A stretch of DNA of 64,000 nt, taken from positions 4,911,001-4,975,000 of the forward strand of contig NC_015703.1 of NCBI RefSeq assembly GCF_000218895.1. The letters run 5' to 3'. Below the pieces are notes generated by a model. It was given only the letters and a program-made list of their open reading frames with translations. It ran no database searches and was not told where the DNA came from. Positions 9,285 through 18,592 of this stretch are shown here, piece by piece. Position numbers and translations under genes: made by a program. How positions within the stretch are numbered: the stretch's first letter is position 1; each line of letters opens with the position of its first letter. This DNA comes from Runella slithyformis DSM 19594 (lineage in GTDB: Bacteria; Bacteroidota; Bacteroidia; Cytophagales; Spirosomataceae).

Positions 9285-10154
9285 ATGATACCCAAAGGAA
9301 CAATACTCATCATCGGAGGGGCCGAAGATCGGGGTGACGGAGAAAAAGACATTCAGCGTCAAAACAAAAACTTTGAGCATTTCGAAATTCTTAAAGAATT
9401 GCTTCCCTCCAAACACACCAAGGGAAGAATCGAACTCATCACCACGGCTTCGAGTGTTCCGGAAGAAATGAAAAAAATGTATATGGAGGCCTACAAAAAG
9501 ATCGGCTTCAGTGATATTGGCTTTATTGACATAAAAGATAAAAAAGAAGCCAGAAGCCCGGAGTACCGTGAGCGCATCCATAACGCCCATGCGGTGTTTT
9601 TCAGCGGCGGCGACCAATTTGCCCTCACGGGTATTTTGGGTGGCACCGAAGTGGTAGACGCCATCAGAGATAAGTACATGCACGACCGGGAATTTGTGGT
9701 AGCGGGTACCAGTGCCGGGGCCATGGCCCTCCCCAAAATGATGATCCTGGAGGGTGGGGTCAATGAGGCCATCATCAAAGGTGACCTCAGGGTGACGTCG
9801 GGCCTGGGCGTTTTTGATACCTGTATCATTGATACCCACTTTATCAAACGAGGGCGATTCGGGCGGTTGGCCAATGCCATCGTCATGAATCCCGAATCGC
9901 TGGGGATCGGACTCGGCGAAGACACGGTATTCATTATCAAAAAAGGCTGCGAAGCGGAATGTCGCGGCTCAGGCATGATCGTGATCATCGACGGTAATGC
10001 AATCGAACAGACCAATATCACGGAGATCGAGGAGGGGATGCCCATCTTTGTCGAAAACCTCAAAGTGCATTTGCTGGCCAAAGGCAGCCGGTTTTCCATC
10101 AAAGAACGAAAAATGGTGTACCAAACTAAGAAAGAAAAAGAGCAGCAGACATGA
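9285..10154 (+). CDS. cphB: Cyanophycinase
   Basis: The protein has 289 residues and belongs to the S51 serine peptidase family, which cuts cyanophycin to beta-Asp-Arg dipeptides. The start MIPKGTILIIGGAEDRGDGEK is typical in wording and position. The nucleophile Ser lies in AGTSAGAMA (about residue 142), and FFSGGDQFALTG and DTHFIKRGRFGRL are conserved family blocks. I see no signal peptide, which agrees with a cytoplasmic enzyme acting on intracellular granules. It lies 42 bases after cphA, and its stop overlaps the next start by four bases (ATGA). Confidence 0.96.
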   Translation: MIPKGTILIIGGAEDRGDGEKDIQRQNKNFEHFEILKELLPSKHTKGRIELITTASSVPEEMKKMYMEAYKKIGFSDIGFIDIKDKKEARSPEYRERIHNAHAVFFSGGDQFALTGILGGTEVVDAIRDKYMHDREFVVAGTSAGAMALPKMMILEGGVNEAIIKGDLRVTSGLGVFDTCIIDTHFIKRGRFGRLANAIVMNPESLGIGLGEDTVFIIKKGCEAECRGSGMIVIIDGNAIEQTNITEIEEGMPIFVENLKVHLLAKGSRFSIKERKMVYQTKKEKEQQT

Positions 10155-11083
10155 GCCCCAAAAAAGCAACCATCGCTATGGCCGTACACGGCGGTGCCGG
10201 GCCTGATTCGGACTTTATCAAACAGCACAAAGCCGAGCATGAGGAGGGATTGAAAAAAGCCCTGACGGCCGGCTACGGCGTCCTTGAAAAAGGCGGAACG
10301 GCGCTCGATGCCGTGGAAGCGGCCGTGTGCAGTCTGGAAGACAATGAATTTTTCAATGCCGGTCGGGGCAGTGCCATCAATCACAAAGGAGAAGTGGAAA
10401 TGGATGCCTCCATCATGGACGGCAAAACCAAAAAAGCGGGGGCCGTGTCGATGGTGAAAAATGTGAAAAATCCCATTACGCTGGCAAAGTTCATCATGAA
10501 CAATACCCACCACGTGCTGCTGTCGGGCAATGGAGCCTTGGAGTTTGCCAAGGCGGAAGATATAGCACTCGAAACCGACGCGTATTTTATCTCGTCGCAT
10601 CAGTACGATCTTTTTTTGGAGGAGCGCGACACCCAATCAATACAGGAATTGCTCAAACAGCGCGTTCACGGTACGGTAGGGGCCGTGGCGGTCGATACAA
10701 AAGGAAATGTGGCCGCGGCTACCTCGACCGGCGGCACCACCAACTCGTTAGATGGCCGCATCGGCGACAGTTGTATCATCGGAGCGGGCTGCTTTGCCGA
10801 CAATGCCACCTGTGCCGTTTCGGGTACCGGCGACGGCGAATATCTCATCACGGGCGTAGTGGCACATGCCATTTCGGAAGCACTCCGCTACACCCAATGC
10901 AGCCTGCAGGAAGCCTGCGACCTCGTCATTCAGGAATACCATAAAGCAACCAAAGGAAATATGGGCGTCATAAGCGTCAATGCCCGCGGGGAAATCGGGA
11001 TCAGTTTCAACAGCCAACGTATGCACCGGGCCTGGCAAAGCGAAACACACCCCCTGCAGGTCCGGATCTATGACCGGGAGTAG
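10151..11083 (+). CDS. iaaA: Isoaspartyl peptidase / plant-type L-asparaginase
   Basis: The protein has 310 residues and is an Ntn-hydrolase made as a precursor that cleaves itself before the catalytic Thr, here in HGTVGAVAVD (Thr about residue 174). Other family blocks are VHGGAGPDS, ALDAVEAAVCSLEDN, FNAGRGSA and TSTGGTTNSLDGRIGD. It hydrolyses beta-aspartyl dipeptides. Its place behind cphA-cphB with an ATGA overlap makes beta-Asp-Arg from cyanophycin the likely substrate, releasing aspartate and arginine; that assignment is inferred from context. Confidence 0.95.
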   Translation: MSPKKATIAMAVHGGAGPDSDFIKQHKAEHEEGLKKALTAGYGVLEKGGTALDAVEAAVCSLEDNEFFNAGRGSAINHKGEVEMDASIMDGKTKKAGAVSMVKNVKNPITLAKFIMNNTHHVLLSGNGALEFAKAEDIALETDAYFISSHQYDLFLEERDTQSIQELLKQRVHGTVGAVAVDTKGNVAAATSTGGTTNSLDGRIGDSCIIGAGCFADNATCAVSGTGDGEYLITGVVAHAISEALRYTQCSLQEACDLVIQEYHKATKGNMGVISVNARGEIGISFNSQRMHRAWQSETHPLQVRIYDRE

Positions 11084-11140
11084 CTAAAAAAAGCACTCAG
11101 CGGCTGAAGGGTTTGTCTCTTTTGGTCTGCCAATCCCCAA

Positions 11141-11290
11141 ACAAAAAAGCCTCAGATTTTTCTGAGGCTTTTGCTGTTTGGCGGTGCGACGCTTCGCCGG
11201 GACTGAAAGTTAGTGCTGATTATCAATTAGTTAAGGCTGTTTTTGGGTTTGGGTATCATACTGGGTATCAAAAGGTGAATAATTAAGGCA
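11141..11290. repeat. att-like segment, copy A, at the left edge of the island
   Basis: This segment consists of the terminator above, a tRNA-3'-end-like stretch (gcggtgcgacgcttcgccgg then gact, 11181-11204, read on the - strand), and then a tail (gtgctgattatcaattagtt ... gggtatcatactgggtatca). It aligns over its whole length with 30997-31130. The match ends near 11275. The junction between the conserved operon and the defence genes lies exactly here. No integrase is near, so att function is inference. Bases 11291-11397 hold nothing I recognise. Confidence 0.6.
11143..11172. terminator. Bidirectional rho-independent terminator
   Basis: The arms gcctcaga / tctgaggc form an 8-bp stem with a tttt loop, flanked by six A on the left and four T on the right. 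It would end cyanophycin-operon transcripts and, on the other strand, anything leaving the BREX operon. A near-identical hairpin is at 31001-31030. Confidence 0.8.
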
Positions 11291-11397
11291 CCTTTACCAT
11301 TTAGGTAACAAAAGAACCTTAGCAAAAAAAGTATTGGTCTCTATAAATCACCCCTGTTTCAGTGTGTCTTTATGCTTCTGATTTGGTAGGTATTGAC

Positions 11398-13425
11398 TCA
11401 CCCCAACCCCATCGCTTTAAAGCCGGCATCAATGGGATCTGAATAAATAAGTAAGCTGAATTTTGAAATCAAGTCGGTAGGAACTTTGCCTAACTGTATT
11501 ACATCGACTGCCGGAATCAGCACTTTTTTGGCTCCGCTGTCGGCGGAGACTTGCAAATATTCGGCCAGATTATCGGAGCCAATGATTGCCCCGCCAATAC
11601 TCATAGAGCCCAAAACCGCCAATTGTGGCAGCAGGGGTCTTTCTACAATGGAGGAGACAATTGACAGAAAAATCGCCAATTCCAATCCTTTGGTGTTTCC
11701 AATACCGTTGAGGTCAGTCGCTTTCAGGTGAAATTCAAAATCGTTGAATTTAGCCGTTTGGGTGATTCGATTCAGGTTGGAACGTACGTAGTTGACGGCT
11801 TCTTTCAACTCTTCTTTGATGGCAGTGCCGCCCCCAAACCCCGTATCGCTGATTTTTCCGTTCCCGGGCATTCGCTGAATGTCCAATCGAAAGAGTCCTT
11901 TATGACCCGAGGCTGCATTTTTGCCGATGGTATAAACGGTTCCTGCGGGTAAATCGCCTTCCGGGATGAGCGATTTGCCGCCACTTTCCGGCACACTCAC
12001 AAAATGTTCTTCGTTCTGCTCCAAATCCACGTAGCTGAAATGCACATCATAGAACTCCATTCCACCAATTTTCTTCAACTGTTCTTTTACGCGTCTTCTA
12101 CCCACCAACGCATATTCCAGGCATTTGCGGAGGTCTTCTTTGGTGTATTTTCCGTCCGGAAACAGAAGCTTTATCAAACCGCTTACGGTACGTTTGACTG
12201 CAATGGAATCCCGTTGGTTCAGGTCTTTTCCTAATCGGAAGTAGTGGCTGATGGCATCGGAAAAATTATGTTTGCGCAGTTCGCGTAAACATTCAGCGTA
12301 ATAATCCGAAATGAATCCGTAGGCGTTGGTAAAAAACTCCGGGCGCATTTTGGGGATTTCCCAACCCGGTAAATAGTGATGGAAGCGGTCAAAAAAGGCC
12401 GTATCTATCATGTCGGCGGGAAAGGGGGCCAGCAAATGACTCGTTTTTACCAGATTTTCAACGGAACCGTTGATGTTTCCGACAAATACCATCGAAGCAT
12501 CGGCATTGATACTTTCTTTTCCCCGACTGAACGAACCGTTGGCCATGAAACCCTTCATGATTTGAATGCCGTCTTTGTCTTTCATATTGATGCCTGCCAC
12601 TTCATCAAAGGCCACTACATCCCACATACCCACCAAACCCACGGTGCGGGTGCTCATGTTATAAAACAGATTGGCTACCGTTGATTGTCCGCCGGAGATG
12701 AGGATGGAGTAAGGTGATATTTCGTCGTAAACGTACGATTTGCCCGTTCCTCTTGGGCCTAATTCGCAGATATTGAAATTTTTCTCGACAAAGGGAATCA
12801 TCCGGGCCACTAAATGCCACTTGGCTTTTTCGTCCAGATTGACGGGTTCCATCCCAACGCTGCGGCAAATGACGTTTATCCATTCGTCGAGTGTAAAATC
12901 CTGACGATGCCTGATGAAATCTGAAATGTCGGTTTCGGGCATTTGGATGGGCTTGAGCTCCACCATTTTGAAGGGGGAATCCTTTGAGTTTTCATCAAAC
13001 CAATATTCCAGCGTCAGGATGCACCAGATACCTCCTGACAGCAGTTTTTCGTATTTGCGGATATAAGTATCATCAATGATGACGTTGCGGAGATTGATAT
13101 TGGATAGTAACCCTTCGTAACGGTCGGCCTTTTCGTTGAGCTTTACCGAGACTTTATCAATGATCTTAAACCGCCCTTTCTCTTTTATCTTGGCTTTTAC
13201 TTTTTCCGACTCATCGGGGCGGACGTAGTTTTCGGACAATATCTGCTTTACTTTTTGAATACCCTCTTTGATCGTGGCCTCATCGTCGGTGGCGCAGTAC
13301 ATTCCCAATAAGTATTCCAATACATAGACCGGAACGTTTGCCCCTTCCTTGATTTGTTTGGTGAGGTCTTTGCGTACCACTTTACCCGCAAAGGATTGAT
13401 TGAGTTTGCTGTCTAAGAGGTCCAT
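11398..13425 (-). CDS. brxL: BREX protein BrxL (AAA+ ATPase with Lon-like domain)
   Basis: The protein has 675 residues, with the characteristic BrxL start (DLLDSKLNQSFAGKVVRKDL). The AAA+ core has Walker A GPRGTGKS at about residues 223-230 and Walker B VVAFDEVAG about 45 residues later. The C-terminal domain resembles the Lon protease fold (GNTKGLELAIFLS, VLGSMSIGGAI, GAKKVLIPA). By eye, the Ser of the Lon consensus PSAG and the Lys of the dyad are not in their expected places, so proteolysis looks unlikely. BrxL is a ring-forming, DNA-binding ATPase needed for phage restriction in type I BREX. It is the last gene of the operon, 9 bases after pglZ. Confidence 0.95.
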   Translation of the reverse strand: MDLLDSKLNQSFAGKVVRKDLTKQIKEGANVPVYVLEYLLGMYCATDDEATIKEGIQKVKQILSENYVRPDESEKVKAKIKEKGRFKIIDKVSVKLNEKADRYEGLLSNINLRNVIIDDTYIRKYEKLLSGGIWCILTLEYWFDENSKDSPFKMVELKPIQMPETDISDFIRHRQDFTLDEWINVICRSVGMEPVNLDEKAKWHLVARMIPFVEKNFNICELGPRGTGKSYVYDEISPYSILISGGQSTVANLFYNMSTRTVGLVGMWDVVAFDEVAGINMKDKDGIQIMKGFMANGSFSRGKESINADASMVFVGNINGSVENLVKTSHLLAPFPADMIDTAFFDRFHHYLPGWEIPKMRPEFFTNAYGFISDYYAECLRELRKHNFSDAISHYFRLGKDLNQRDSIAVKRTVSGLIKLLFPDGKYTKEDLRKCLEYALVGRRRVKEQLKKIGGMEFYDVHFSYVDLEQNEEHFVSVPESGGKSLIPEGDLPAGTVYTIGKNAASGHKGLFRLDIQRMPGNGKISDTGFGGGTAIKEELKEAVNYVRSNLNRITQTAKFNDFEFHLKATDLNGIGNTKGLELAIFLSIVSSIVERPLLPQLAVLGSMSIGGAIIGSDNLAEYLQVSADSGAKKVLIPAVDVIQLGKVPTDLISKFSLLIYSDPIDAGFKAMGLG

Positions 13426-13434
13426 GGCCGTCGA

Positions 13435-15948
13435 TTAAAATTCGTCAAACTCGCTGCTGAAGGCAATGAGCATTCGATAGGTGATGCTTTTGTACATTCT
13501 GAATTGATTGGTACCGTCTATTTGCTCTTCCAATTTGAGGTACACATCCTGTCCGTTGTGCTTGGAAGCAGCCGACGTAAATAAGAAACTTTGTCTTTTT
13601 TCCCGGGCGGCAGCGTCCGTTTCGGGGCTGTTGAACAGCAACGTGATCATATCCGAAATGACTTGGCCTGCTTCCGTATAAAAACCTGCCTTTAGCTGTC
13701 TTGGCTGTACCTTGCCCGTAACGGGTTGCTTTTGGTAAAAACTTACGGCAAAGGTATTGCTTGTAATGTTGGAAGAGCCGCTGATGATGTCAATTTCTAC
13801 CTGTTCAATGTCGCTTTTACGGGCTTTGTTGATTTCCAGTACCGGCACCACAATTTCCTGCAAACTTGACCCACCGTGTACAAATCGGCTTCCGGCCCCC
13901 TGGATGCGTAGGCGGTTGATAGATTTGGGAATCAACACTTCCGTTTGGTCGCCCAAACCCAACGCCTCACCTTTCCATTTTTGAACGGAAGCATTGGGTA
14001 CCAGATTTTTGCCCAATACAAACCTTCGACTGCTTTTGTACACGTTGCCAATGGGCGTAAAATCACTAAAATCGGTCGCATCCAACCGATTGTGTTGATA
14101 CAGATACCCATGATCGGCGGTAACAATTACGTTGGAGCCGTTCATGTTGCTGATGTGCTTGATGATTCTCAGCAGGTAATCAAATTCCAATTTTGTAGCT
14201 TCAAATACTTTGTTTTCCGACGTTGTATCATCGCCTGTTTTATCAATTTGATTACTGTAAATGTACAGCACATGGTAAGGCTTGATAAACTCCCGGCCTT
14301 CGGTGCTTGCTTTCATTCTCAAAAACTCTTCGGCGGTGATGGCGATACTGCCCGCGTAGCTCTTTTGCAGGACTTTGGTCCGGTTGGGCGTGCCTTTTGT
14401 ACTGACACCATCGGCAAAAACAGTATCCGATTCTTCTTCAAAGGTCAGTTGGGTGTGAGGCAATAAAGAAGCCATGCCTAATTGGGTATAAGAAGGCAAC
14501 GAGCCCAAAACGGCATTGAGCGTGGCCGTATAGCGGTCTTCCTGCACCACAAGGTCTCTCAGCTCGGCGGCAGATTCGTAACGCAGGGCGTCGGAAATAA
14601 TCACAAATACCCGATTCTCTTTCCTGATGTACGGCATCACCCATTGTGGGTAGAATTGCTTTTGGCCGGTGACCCGTTCCAAACTCCAGCGCGACATTCC
14701 TTCAAGAGCGGCCTGCCAGTTATCGCCCAGTTGGAGCAAAAATGAGTTGCCGTACGCCTTTTCAATCCGGGCGCTGAGTTCTTTGAGGATGCCTTGGTGT
14801 TCGGCCTGTTCACTTTCAAAAATGTACTTACGATAAAGGTAATCGAGCTTGTACCACTGTTTTTCGTACTTCACAAACCCTTCTTCGGGGCTTTGCATGG
14901 TCAGGTCCATTTTCCTGATCTCATCCAGAAACGCGGCGGCAAAACTGAGAGCATCGTAGAGATGGGCATAATCACCGAAAAAGAATTTGACCCTTCTTTT
15001 GTCAATCCATTCCTGTAGGGTATGGGTGGGTAAGGTATGGTGAAGAATGCGGTCACGAAGGTCAACAATGATTTTTTTGTCGATGACCGAATAGGTATCG
15101 GCTTCCAGCAAATGCTCAATGGGCCGGTTTTGTACAAAGGCTTCTATGCTGAGGTCTTTTTCCAGCGTTAGGCTCCAATCATAAAATACCTGCCGGGCTT
15201 TGCTGTTTTCTTTCCAACGATTGACAAAAAGATAGGCTTCCTTGTTCAGAATGGGTTTGCCGATGGGCGTATTGCGCTCAAAATTATCCTGTATGAGCCG
15301 CAGCAGCACATCTTTAATGCTGGGTTTGGGGGATTTATAGCCGTATTTTTTTTCGACGGTTTCCCATAAAAAACGGCTCAATCCAAAGTTTTCAATGGCT
15401 TTGTACTGAGTGTCTTTGGCTTTGGCGGCTTCAGCAAACAGGGCGTAGAGTATCTTGTCCCATTCGGGCTCGGTGGCACAAACCACCGACAGCATTTTGA
15501 GGCGAATCAAACTTTCCCGGTCGTCGGGTTCGAGCAGGGATTTTAAATCGCCGATGCGTTTTTGGTGGGTAAAAAATCCTTCGTGTTCCTGAATCAACGT
15601 TTTAAATTCCTGCGGCAATTCCAGTTCCTGAAGGTACAGCGAAGCGGGCTCGGTACGAAACTCGTAGTGCGACAGCAACAAATCAAGCAGCCAGTTTTCG
15701 TAATCGACAGGCTTTTCTTTGGGTTGATACAGCAAAAAACGTTGATGGGGCTGCTCTATCAATAGTCTGTATTTTAGGGTAAACTCGTTGTTGGCAATGA
15801 TGACTTTCTCTACCTCCGGGAGTTGGAGGTTTTCAAAGAGGTCGGTCATTTCGGCATGGTCATCGTACCAAAATACCAGCCGATGCTGTTGGAATAGTTT
15901 TTCCAAGGCGGCCTGTACTTTGTCGTTGATAGTGATTATATCGGGCAT
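13435..15948 (-). CDS. pglZ: BREX phosphatase-like protein PglZ
   Basis: The protein has 837 residues. The PglZ core belongs to the alkaline-phosphatase superfamily; the metal-binding and active-site blocks are visible as VFVIISDALRYESAAE (around residue 450) and NVIVTADHGYLYQHN (around 620). Upstream is a long helical N-terminal region, and the C-terminus is beta-rich. PglZ is a hallmark of all BREX types; it contacts the PglX methylase and is required for methylation and defence, though its enzymatic role is unsettled. It starts 3 bases after the stop of the AlbA_2 gene and ends 9 bases before brxL, so the three are transcribed together. Confidence 0.95.
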   Translation of the reverse strand: MPDIITINDKVQAALEKLFQQHRLVFWYDDHAEMTDLFENLQLPEVEKVIIANNEFTLKYRLLIEQPHQRFLLYQPKEKPVDYENWLLDLLLSHYEFRTEPASLYLQELELPQEFKTLIQEHEGFFTHQKRIGDLKSLLEPDDRESLIRLKMLSVVCATEPEWDKILYALFAEAAKAKDTQYKAIENFGLSRFLWETVEKKYGYKSPKPSIKDVLLRLIQDNFERNTPIGKPILNKEAYLFVNRWKENSKARQVFYDWSLTLEKDLSIEAFVQNRPIEHLLEADTYSVIDKKIIVDLRDRILHHTLPTHTLQEWIDKRRVKFFFGDYAHLYDALSFAAAFLDEIRKMDLTMQSPEEGFVKYEKQWYKLDYLYRKYIFESEQAEHQGILKELSARIEKAYGNSFLLQLGDNWQAALEGMSRWSLERVTGQKQFYPQWVMPYIRKENRVFVIISDALRYESAAELRDLVVQEDRYTATLNAVLGSLPSYTQLGMASLLPHTQLTFEEESDTVFADGVSTKGTPNRTKVLQKSYAGSIAITAEEFLRMKASTEGREFIKPYHVLYIYSNQIDKTGDDTTSENKVFEATKLEFDYLLRIIKHISNMNGSNVIVTADHGYLYQHNRLDATDFSDFTPIGNVYKSSRRFVLGKNLVPNASVQKWKGEALGLGDQTEVLIPKSINRLRIQGAGSRFVHGGSSLQEIVVPVLEINKARKSDIEQVEIDIISGSSNITSNTFAVSFYQKQPVTGKVQPRQLKAGFYTEAGQVISDMITLLFNSPETDAAAREKRQSFLFTSAASKHNGQDVYLKLEEQIDGTNQFRMYKSITYRMLIAFSSEFDEF

Positions 15949-15951
15949 AAT

Positions 15952-17316
15952 TTAGTTTTTAGGAGTTAGTTGCCAATAACCTCCTTTAGTTGAGCCTATT
16001 CGTTCTATTTTACCTGAATCTTTTAACTTATTCAGTTGATATTCCACTCCCCTTCTTGTAAGGCCGGTCGCTTTTATCATCTCTTTGGCCGTTACTTTGG
16101 GGTTAGTCATTATCAGCGATATTATTATTTCTTCCACAGTTTCTTCCACAGTTTCTTCCACAGTGCCCTCTAACTTTTGTGTGGGGCGCTTGAACGTGAC
16201 CGTAAACATACCCTCTGTTTGAAAAGTGGGTTCGGGTAGATGAGCTTCGCGCATGGCCTCGCGCATACGGGGTATCCCGGAGGCAATACGCTCTACTAAG
16301 TGCATACGCGTAAACAATCCAAACACAAGCGGATTTCGAGACATGCTGCGGTGACCGAAGTCTTTTACAACACCCCACAATAATCCGCCGGGATTAGATA
16401 CCTCCACTCGGTCATCAAACATTTCAATGGTGATAACGGCACCCTGCTCGTAGTAATCGCGGTGCGAAAGGGCATTGATGATAGCTTCTTTAAATACGGT
16501 GAGCGGAATTTCCCAAACCTCTTTGCGCGGCCCGGTGCCTTCAATCAGGTAGGCCACCTGAAGTTTGCTCTCCAACCACGCCATTGCCTGTTGATATTGC
16601 CGATAGAGCGGCCCGCCGAAGGTTTTGTCGTCAATGATATGCACCTTGGTAATGCCTTTGAATAATACACAACGAACCACGGCCTGAAAAAAACGTTCTT
16701 CGGGTACTTTGGCAAAAAACAAAATTCCGCCTCCTTTTATCGCCTCGTTTTCGTCAAACAGTTGCAGATTGTGGAGAATCTGTGGCGTAGGTATGGAAGA
16801 ATGTAAACGGGCTTCGGTGCGAAACTCTTGGAAATTATCTTCATCCAAGGCCGAATACAAATCATAGGCAGGATGGGGGATGGTATCAAAATAAATACGG
16901 TCAGCCTGCTGAAAGAAATCCCGCATTTCTTCGGCTGTGGTTAATTTTTGGCTATTGGGACCCATACGAACATAAATAGCTCCCGAAAGTACGTAGGGCT
17001 TTTTAGGCCCGGAAGGTACTTCAATCACGCCAACGCTTTTTCCTTCTACTTCAACGACGGAAAGAGTACAATGCAGCGACGGGCTGATGTCGCCGATGCT
17101 GTTTTGAATGGCGGAGCGTTTGGCGTTATCAATGTGTACGCCTTTGATTTGGTTAGTATCATCCACTCCAATCAATAACACCCCGCCTGCGGCATTGGCA
17201 AAGGCGCATATTTCTTCGGTGAGCTCCCTGATTTTGGAAGGAATACTCACTTTGAACTCGGTATGGTAGTCTTCACCATTACTCACGAGCAGTTGTATGT
17301 CTTCGGCGGTCATCAT
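15952..17316 (-). CDS. AlbA_2 / GHKL-type ATP-binding regulator nested in BREX
   Basis: The protein has 454 residues. The N-terminus is an AlbA_2 (Schlafen-like) domain (TEFKVSIPS, EICAFANAAGGVLLIGVDD). A C-terminal half of the HATPase_c_4 type follows (EAIINALSHRDYYEQGAV, ASGIPRMREAMREA), and a winged-helix end comes last (VTAKEMIKATGLTRRGVEYQ). A linker near residue 385 is a tandem VEETVEET repeat encoded by identical 12-base units (16133-16165), a likely length-variable stretch. Such proteins are often found as transcriptional regulators or defence accessories. Start 17316 overlaps the hip kinase stop (AATGATGA), and pglZ follows 3 bases after its stop. It is not a canonical BREX component. 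Confidence 0.85.
   Translation of the reverse strand: MMTAEDIQLLVSNGEDYHTEFKVSIPSKIRELTEEICAFANAAGGVLLIGVDDTNQIKGVHIDNAKRSAIQNSIGDISPSLHCTLSVVEVEGKSVGVIEVPSGPKKPYVLSGAIYVRMGPNSQKLTTAEEMRDFFQQADRIYFDTIPHPAYDLYSALDEDNFQEFRTEARLHSSIPTPQILHNLQLFDENEAIKGGGILFFAKVPEERFFQAVVRCVLFKGITKVHIIDDKTFGGPLYRQYQQAMAWLESKLQVAYLIEGTGPRKEVWEIPLTVFKEAIINALSHRDYYEQGAVITIEMFDDRVEVSNPGGLLWGVVKDFGHRSMSRNPLVFGLFTRMHLVERIASGIPRMREAMREAHLPEPTFQTEGMFTVTFKRPTQKLEGTVEETVEETVEEIIISLIMTNPKVTAKEMIKATGLTRRGVEYQLNKLKDSGKIERIGSTKGGYWQLTPKN
16133..16165. repeat. 12-base coding tandem repeat
   Basis: The unit acagtttcttcc is repeated about three times inside the AlbA_2 gene and encodes Glu-Glu-Thr-Val repeats. The period is a multiple of three, so copy-number change would alter linker length without a frameshift. 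Confidence 0.75.
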
Positions 17317-18260
17317 TGGCGGGTCAGTCGGGAAAATCGTTGGTGGATGAGTTGTTTATAGGCTTCCTGCAAATCGGGACTCAGAAAACTCATTGAGATG
17401 TATTGAAGCCATGGCTCTTTGGCTTTTTCCATTTTTTTGAAAATATTCTCCTGTTGTTTCGGGTCGAGTTTTAAGGTGGTAAAAGCGGCCGTAAAATCGC
17501 CTCGCTTCAGCTTTTTCTTTTTGCCGTTGAGGGTCAGCGCCATGTCTTCGTCGTCGGCCGGATTGACCAGAACGGTAGCTACCATGTCGTAGGCCGGCGA
17601 AAGCACGGGGCCTTCTTCAGGGCGGGTAATCAACGAAAAGTTTTTCAGGTGCATGTCGGCGTTGCCGGTAAGAAATGAGAACAGCACCTGCTCAAAGAAA
17701 TTGACGACGTCCAATCCCGGATTGACGGAATACTTCAAAATTGCCTTGGCGATCTGCTCATACGAACCGTGGTATTTGTCTTCGGTCAGGCGCTCCGTGA
17801 GTTGACACATGTCTTCCATGGCCCACTTTTTTTTCTTTACGCGGTCTATGCGTTTGGTGATGTAGGCCAAACTGCCCGATTGCAATCGAATCAGGCTATG
17901 GGGCACGGTGCTGATCTTGGCGATTTCGGCCAGGTGCATGGTCAAATCTTCCACTTCGGGCAATTGCGGATAGTGCGGCGTAGGAGGTTTTAGAATATAC
18001 CCTCCCCACAATCCCACAATGGTAAATCGCCTGGCCTCATGGCCTGCCTCTCCGGAAACAATATCCAGCGACAATTTGGGTTGAACTCCCGTAACGGTCA
18101 TTTGACGGCGGATCACCTGCGTGGCCAATTCCTCCATTTGTTGTTCGGTATAGGGCAATGCGGGGGGCGTAGGTTGCCCGAAGATTTTTCGGCTGCAACT
18201 TGCGTGAAAATCCTCTTCCTGCGGTGCCAACGGCGTATAACAGTACAAACATCTTTTCAT
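17313..18260 (-). CDS. hipA: HipA-family Ser/Thr kinase toxin (HipT-like)
   Basis: The protein has 315 residues from the ATG at 18260, which overlaps the upstream gene by ATGA; an upstream in-frame start would enter that gene and is rejected. It starts with a small cysteine motif (MKRCLYCYTPL...DFHASCSRK), then the HipA kinase core. The catalytic Asp is in GNADMHLKNFSL and the metal-binding Asp in SPAYDMVAT, with substrate-loop region GVQPKLSLD near the N-terminus. The HipA N-terminal subdomain is encoded by a separate gene, as in the three-gene HipBST systems where the kinase is HipT. HipA and HipT phosphorylate aminoacyl-tRNA synthetases and stop growth; the target here is unknown. Confidence 0.88.
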   Translation of the reverse strand: MKRCLYCYTPLAPQEEDFHASCSRKIFGQPTPPALPYTEQQMEELATQVIRRQMTVTGVQPKLSLDIVSGEAGHEARRFTIVGLWGGYILKPPTPHYPQLPEVEDLTMHLAEIAKISTVPHSLIRLQSGSLAYITKRIDRVKKKKWAMEDMCQLTERLTEDKYHGSYEQIAKAILKYSVNPGLDVVNFFEQVLFSFLTGNADMHLKNFSLITRPEEGPVLSPAYDMVATVLVNPADDEDMALTLNGKKKKLKRGDFTAAFTTLKLDPKQQENIFKKMEKAKEPWLQYISMSFLSPDLQEAYKQLIHQRFSRLTRQ

Positions 18261-18592
18261 GGGGTTGCCTCCTCTTCTGCTACGGGATAGATACTTGCCG
18301 CCCCTATGCAATCTTTGCAGCAGGCCAACAACAAGCCCATGCGGTCGCGGGGGTTGAGTTTCCAGTTCTTTTGGGCAATGTCCAACAGCCAACCTTCGGG
18401 AATCAGTCCATCGAAAAAGGGAAAAAGCACCTTATTGGTGAAAGGGGCTTCTTGCAGGGGCAAAGTAAGACTGACCGGTGCGGGTTTGTCGGTTTTTAAA
18501 TAGGCCGAATCGTACGCAAAATGATAGCCATTTTCATCTTGGGAGAGCCAACCGGCGGTGAGCGCGTGCAGTTTTACTTCAGCTTTTCTCAT
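18257..18592 (-). CDS. HipA N-terminal domain protein (HipS-like)
   Basis: The protein has 111 residues and matches the N-subdomain 1 of HipA (VSLTLPLQEAPF, LFPFFDGLIPEGWLLDIA, DRMGLLLACCKDCIGA). In HipBST loci this separate small protein is the antitoxin that inhibits the kinase. Its start at 18592 overlaps hipB by 14 bases, and its stop overlaps the kinase start by 4, a tightly coupled three-gene order identical to hipBST. That it works as the antitoxin is inference from that order. Confidence 0.85.
   Translation of the reverse strand: MRKAEVKLHALTAGWLSQDENGYHFAYDSAYLKTDKPAPVSLTLPLQEAPFTNKVLFPFFDGLIPEGWLLDIAQKNWKLNPRDRMGLLLACCKDCIGAASIYPVAEEEATP

Noticed and set aside
17313-18392. Longer start for the HipA-type kinase at 18392
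   Set aside because: The added 44 residues overlap the upstream gene in another frame and have no HipA similarity; the ATG at 18260 overlaps the upstream stop and begins the usual Cys motif.
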